From Cryomorphaceae bacterium (GTDB lineage Bacteria > Bacteroidota > Bacteroidia > Flavobacteriales > Schleiferiaceae): a stretch of 17,046 nt of DNA. A model generated the notes under the pieces. That model saw nothing but the letters and a program-made list of their open reading frames with translations, made no database searches and had not been told where the DNA came from. The translations under genes were made by a program, and so were the position numbers. Numbering within the stretch: the first letter of the stretch is position 1; every line of letters starts with the position of its first letter. Positions 15,141 through 17,046 of this stretch are shown here, one piece after another. The stretch covers positions 1-17,046 of the forward strand of contig JAIUMB010000032.1 in assembly GCA_022565745.1 (NCBI GenBank), read 5' to 3'.

Positions 15141-16025
15141 CTAAGGGGCATTCGAGTCTGACCAATCATCGATAATCGAATCTATGGGAACATCCAAACT
15201 ATCGGCATAGGGATTGGCTTGATAGAACTCCAACGAATCTACGGCCAATTTATTTTGATTGTCGGTAACCCAAACATCAATATTGGCCCCCATTCTCAGT
15301 TGGGGTTCCCAGCTTGGATTTGGCGATTGACGGTAAACAAAAGCTGCAGCGGTATCTTCCATATCTTCATCGTAGACGACCGCGCCAAGATTGAGCGAGA
15401 ACATATTCAATTTATCACGGGCATCTTCCAAGGATAAGTTTTTAATGTAAGGCACACGAACACGCTCTTGCGACAAGCCCATACCGATTATCAAATCAAT
15501 GGTGCTGCCCTTGGTTAATTCAACAGGCAACACCAACTCTTGGCCTTTATGCCTTAACCCCACCACCACATCCTTTCCGATGTAGGGCACATACTCTAAA
15601 GCTCCAATGGCAAAGCCTTTTGACTCCAAATCATAGAGGGCACGACGACGCGTTTTTTCAATCACATCGGGAACCGGCACTTTGCGTGGCCCGGAAGCAT
15701 TTAAAGTGAGCGCAATACGCCGATTGGGTTTAACCGTAAAGCCGGGTGCAGGAAACTGGTCGATGACCGAACTTCGTGGGAATTCAGAGAAATATTCGTT
15801 GGAGTCGAGTACCTCCACGCGAAGTCCCATAGCCATCAATGTGTCTTCAGCTTCCTGAAGCGTATAGGTCTGCAAATTGGGAAGGGTTATTTCAACGTGT
15901 TGAAGCGTAAAGTGATTGAGCCATTTAAGTGTTCCCCAAAGGGCACCTCCCAGAAAGAGGAACATGACCAAAACAGAAATCCACAAGTGCTTACTTACGA
16001 GAAAGCGAAAAAAGCTCATCGGCAT
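15141..16025 (-). CDS. Membrane-anchored three-PASTA-domain protein
   Basis: A 294-residue protein with one N-terminal membrane segment (about 14-36, LWISVLVMFLFLGG) and an extracytoplasmic part of three PASTA domains at about 44-111, 114-182 and 188-256, then an acidic Ser/Asp tail. PASTA domains bind peptidoglycan or muropeptides, so a role in envelope or cell-wall sensing or assembly is likely. There is no kinase domain, unlike in Gram-positive PASTA proteins. In related Flavobacteriales, as I recall, such a gene lies beside D-Ala-D-Ala ligase and an RluD gene; here the ligase gene is absent. The start at 16025 (or 16019, two codons in) is chosen because an upstream ATG at 16070 lies in the promoter -33 region. 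The stop is two bases before the next gene's ATG. Confidence 0.88.
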   Translation of the reverse strand: MPMSFFRFLVSKHLWISVLVMFLFLGGALWGTLKWLNHFTLQHVEITLPNLQTYTLQEAEDTLMAMGLRVEVLDSNEYFSEFPRSSVIDQFPAPGFTVKPNRRIALTLNASGPRKVPVPDVIEKTRRRALYDLESKGFAIGALEYVPYIGKDVVVGLRHKGQELVLPVELTKGSTIDLIIGMGLSQERVRVPYIKNLSLEDARDKLNMFSLNLGAVVYDEDMEDTAAAFVYRQSPNPSWEPQLRMGANIDVWVTDNQNKLAVDSLEFYQANPYADSLDVPIDSIIDDWSDSNAP

Positions 16026-16035
16026 TATTTTGCTA

Positions 16036-16070
16036 CAAAAGTAGGGAAAAAAGCCATTGCCGAATAGCAA
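16036..16070 (-). promoter_or_regulatory. Promoter of the PASTA/T9SS/RluD operon
   Basis: On the minus strand TTGCTA begins at 16070 and TACTTTTG (TAnnTTTG) occupies 16043-16036, with 24 bases between TTG and TA. Transcription should begin near 16030, just before the ATG at 16025, so the leader is very short. It shares an upstream edge with the coaD promoter. Confidence 0.6.
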
Positions 16071-16085
16071 TAGATGTTCTTGCTA
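16065..16085. repeat. Short inverted repeat at the centre of the divergent promoters
   Basis: TAGCAA (16065-16070) and TTGCTA (16080-16085) form a perfect 6-bp dyad with a 9-base centre at 16075. Each arm contains the -33 TTG of one of the two divergent promoters, so a dimeric regulator bound here would contact both promoters at once. A regulator is inference. Confidence 0.5.
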
Positions 16086-16114
16086 ACAACATTCGATTAA
16101 ATCGCGTACTTTTG
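16080..16114 (+). promoter_or_regulatory. Promoter of coaD
   Basis: TTG at 16080-16082 and TACTTTTG at 16107-16114, with a 24-base spacer. The predicted start of transcription falls at or just before the coaD ATG at 16120, so the message may be leaderless or nearly so. The -7 sequence is identical to that of the divergent PASTA promoter. Confidence 0.6.
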
Positions 16115-16119
16115 CAGGT

Positions 16120-16587
16120 ATGAGTGACCGAATTGCTGTTTTCCCCGGATCGTTTGACCCCATCACCATGGGGCATTACGATATTGTTACCCGAGCCCTA
16201 CCCTTGTTTGATCGCATCGTCATTGCCATAGGCATCAATGCCAATAAGAAGTACATGTTTGATCTCGACACCCGGATGGGCTTTATCAAACAGGTATTTG
16301 CCCATGAACCACAAATTGAAGTGAAATATTACGAGGGACTAACGGTAGATTTCTGCAAAAAAATCGGGGCCAATTTCATTTTACGTGGCTTGCGCAATCC
16401 CGCAGATTTTGAGTTTGAAAAGGCCATTGCCCAAACCAATCGACAGTTAAACCACGATGTCGAAACCATCTTTTTACTTACCGCCGCTCGTTACGCCTTC
16501 ATCAGTTCAAGTATTGTCCGCGACGTCACCCGACATGGCGGCGACTATACTAGCCTGGTACCGAAGGGGATCGATCTGAGGCGCTGA
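16120..16587 (+). CDS. coaD: Phosphopantetheine adenylyltransferase (CoA biosynthesis)
   Basis: A 155-residue cytosolic enzyme that transfers AMP from ATP to 4'-phosphopantetheine, giving dephospho-CoA, the penultimate step of coenzyme A synthesis. It belongs to the nucleotidyltransferase alpha/beta phosphodiesterase family. GSFDPITMGH (10-19) is the ATP-binding T/HxGH motif, Lys43 follows in NANKKY, RGLRNPADFEFE (89-100) binds the substrate, and ISSSIVRD (128-135) is the C-terminal ATP-site motif. Length is typical of bacterial CoaD (about 155-165), and all key motifs are intact. It is transcribed divergently from the PASTA operon through a shared 95-bp intergenic region with mirrored promoters. 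Functionally it complements the window's acyl-CoA carboxylase only in the loose sense of CoA supply. Confidence 0.96.
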   Translation: MSDRIAVFPGSFDPITMGHYDIVTRALPLFDRIVIAIGINANKKYMFDLDTRMGFIKQVFAHEPQIEVKYYEGLTVDFCKKIGANFILRGLRNPADFEFEKAIAQTNRQLNHDVETIFLLTAARYAFISSSIVRDVTRHGGDYTSLVPKGIDLRR

Positions 16588-16606
16588 TGGGACTCTGATC
16601 GCTTAT

Positions 16607-16645
16607 GGCACGCTTGGGGTGCTGACGCACGCAATGCCCTTTTTT
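16607..16645 (+). terminator. Possible terminator after coaD
   Basis: About 20 bases after the coaD stop, GGCA (16607-16610) can pair with TGCC (16635-16638), and an inner stem GTGC/GCAC (16619-16622, 16627-16630) closes a TGAC loop. A run of six T follows (16640-16645). The stems are short, so this is a weak call. Confidence 0.3.
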
Positions 16646-16722
16646 AACCTCTTGCTCATCATTTTTTTTGAGCTTATATCATTTAACGTTTTTCTGTTGT
16701 ACTTTGCGTTCAAAATCACATC

Positions 16723-17046
16723 TTGAAAAACATCATTCTTTTCTGTCTCATTGGTCTTTCATTAGCAGCACAGTCTCCCAAGCATTTCTTAGGCTTTACC
16801 ATTTCTCCTGCCGCTACCGATGTCATTCACAAAACATTTGATGAACATTTTCCAGCAAGTCTTTATGAAGGGACATTTTTCATTGGGGGAAGCGTAGGCG
16901 CAAGTATGTTATGGCAGCTCCATCCCCGTATAAGACTTCAGACCGACCTTGTTTACTCGGTGTATTCCGAAAGACAAAAAAGGGCTTTCAATCCGATTTC
17001 TAATGACCCTGTGTTTGGCTTTATACTTGAACCTAATGACGAGGCG
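16723..17046 (+). CDS. Exported, probable outer-membrane beta-barrel protein, N-terminal part
   Basis: An open frame of 108 codons runs from a TTG at 16723 to the end of the window. It begins (M)KNIILFCLIGLSLAAQ, a typical short signal peptide cut near AAQ, then SPKHFLGFTISPAA. The mature part alternates in strand-like fashion (FFIGGSVGASMLWQL, IRLQTDLVYSVYSE), as in outer membrane barrels of the PorT/OmpA-like kind common in Bacteroidota. No ATG is available in frame between the upstream stop (16684) and the signal peptide, so TTG is the likely start. No clean TAnnTTTG box precedes it; TACTTTG at 16700-16706 is one base short. The C-terminus is missing. Confidence 0.7.
   Translation, partial: MKNIILFCLIGLSLAAQSPKHFLGFTISPAATDVIHKTFDEHFPASLYEGTFFIGGSVGASMLWQLHPRIRLQTDLVYSVYSERQKRAFNPISNDPVFGFILEPNDEA

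Noticed and set aside
16026..16070. ATG at 16070 giving a 309-residue PASTA protein
   Set aside because: The codon lies in the predicted -33 region, upstream of the expected transcription start.

Overview
The window looks like chromosomal DNA of a Bacteroidota bacterium, most likely of the order Flavobacteriales. The signs are a type IX secretion (T9SS) C-terminal sorting domain, lipoproteins with acidic residues just after the lipid cysteine, several Bacteroidota-type promoters (TTG, about 23-24 bases, TAnnTTTG), no Shine-Dalgarno sites at starts, and families such as DUF6702 and three-PASTA membrane proteins. Family or genus cannot be fixed from the sequence alone. I see no phage, transposase, CRISPR array, tRNA or rRNA.

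Layout. Positions 1-1055 (-) hold the N-terminal part of a large secreted, glycine/asparagine-rich beta-type protein that runs off the edge. Positions 1056-1796 are a long non-coding stretch with AT-rich DNA, direct and inverted repeats and a 17-19 bp tandem repeat that ends in the promoter of an acyl-CoA (propionyl-CoA type) carboxylase beta subunit (1797-3338, +). Positions 3339-3710 carry 106-bp tandem repeats, each with a long hairpin, lying between convergent genes. On the minus strand follow a small Cys-rich lipoprotein, a HIR-like SPFH/band-7 membrane protein and a Crp/Fnr regulator, tightly packed and probably one operon.

Positions 5675-8631 (-) contain the most novel unit: four secreted proteins in the transcription order lipoprotein B, beta-barrel B, beta-barrel A, lipoprotein A. 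The two lipoproteins are paralogues of each other, as are the two barrels. I do not recognise either family. Divergent from them is a translationally coupled + strand operon: DUF6702, HupE/UreJ-like membrane protein and M1 zinc metallopeptidase (8757-12117).

A repeat-rich gap (12118-12253) separates this from a minus-strand operon transcribed as PASTA membrane protein, T9SS cargo protein and RluD-type pseudouridine synthase. It is driven from a compact divergent promoter shared with coaD (phosphopantetheine adenylyltransferase, +). The two promoters are exact mirror images around position 16075. The window ends in the first 108 codons of another exported, probably outer-membrane, protein.

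Best candidates for something undescribed are the paralogous lipoprotein/barrel quartet, the hairpin repeats after the carboxylase gene, and the mirrored coaD/PASTA promoter pair.
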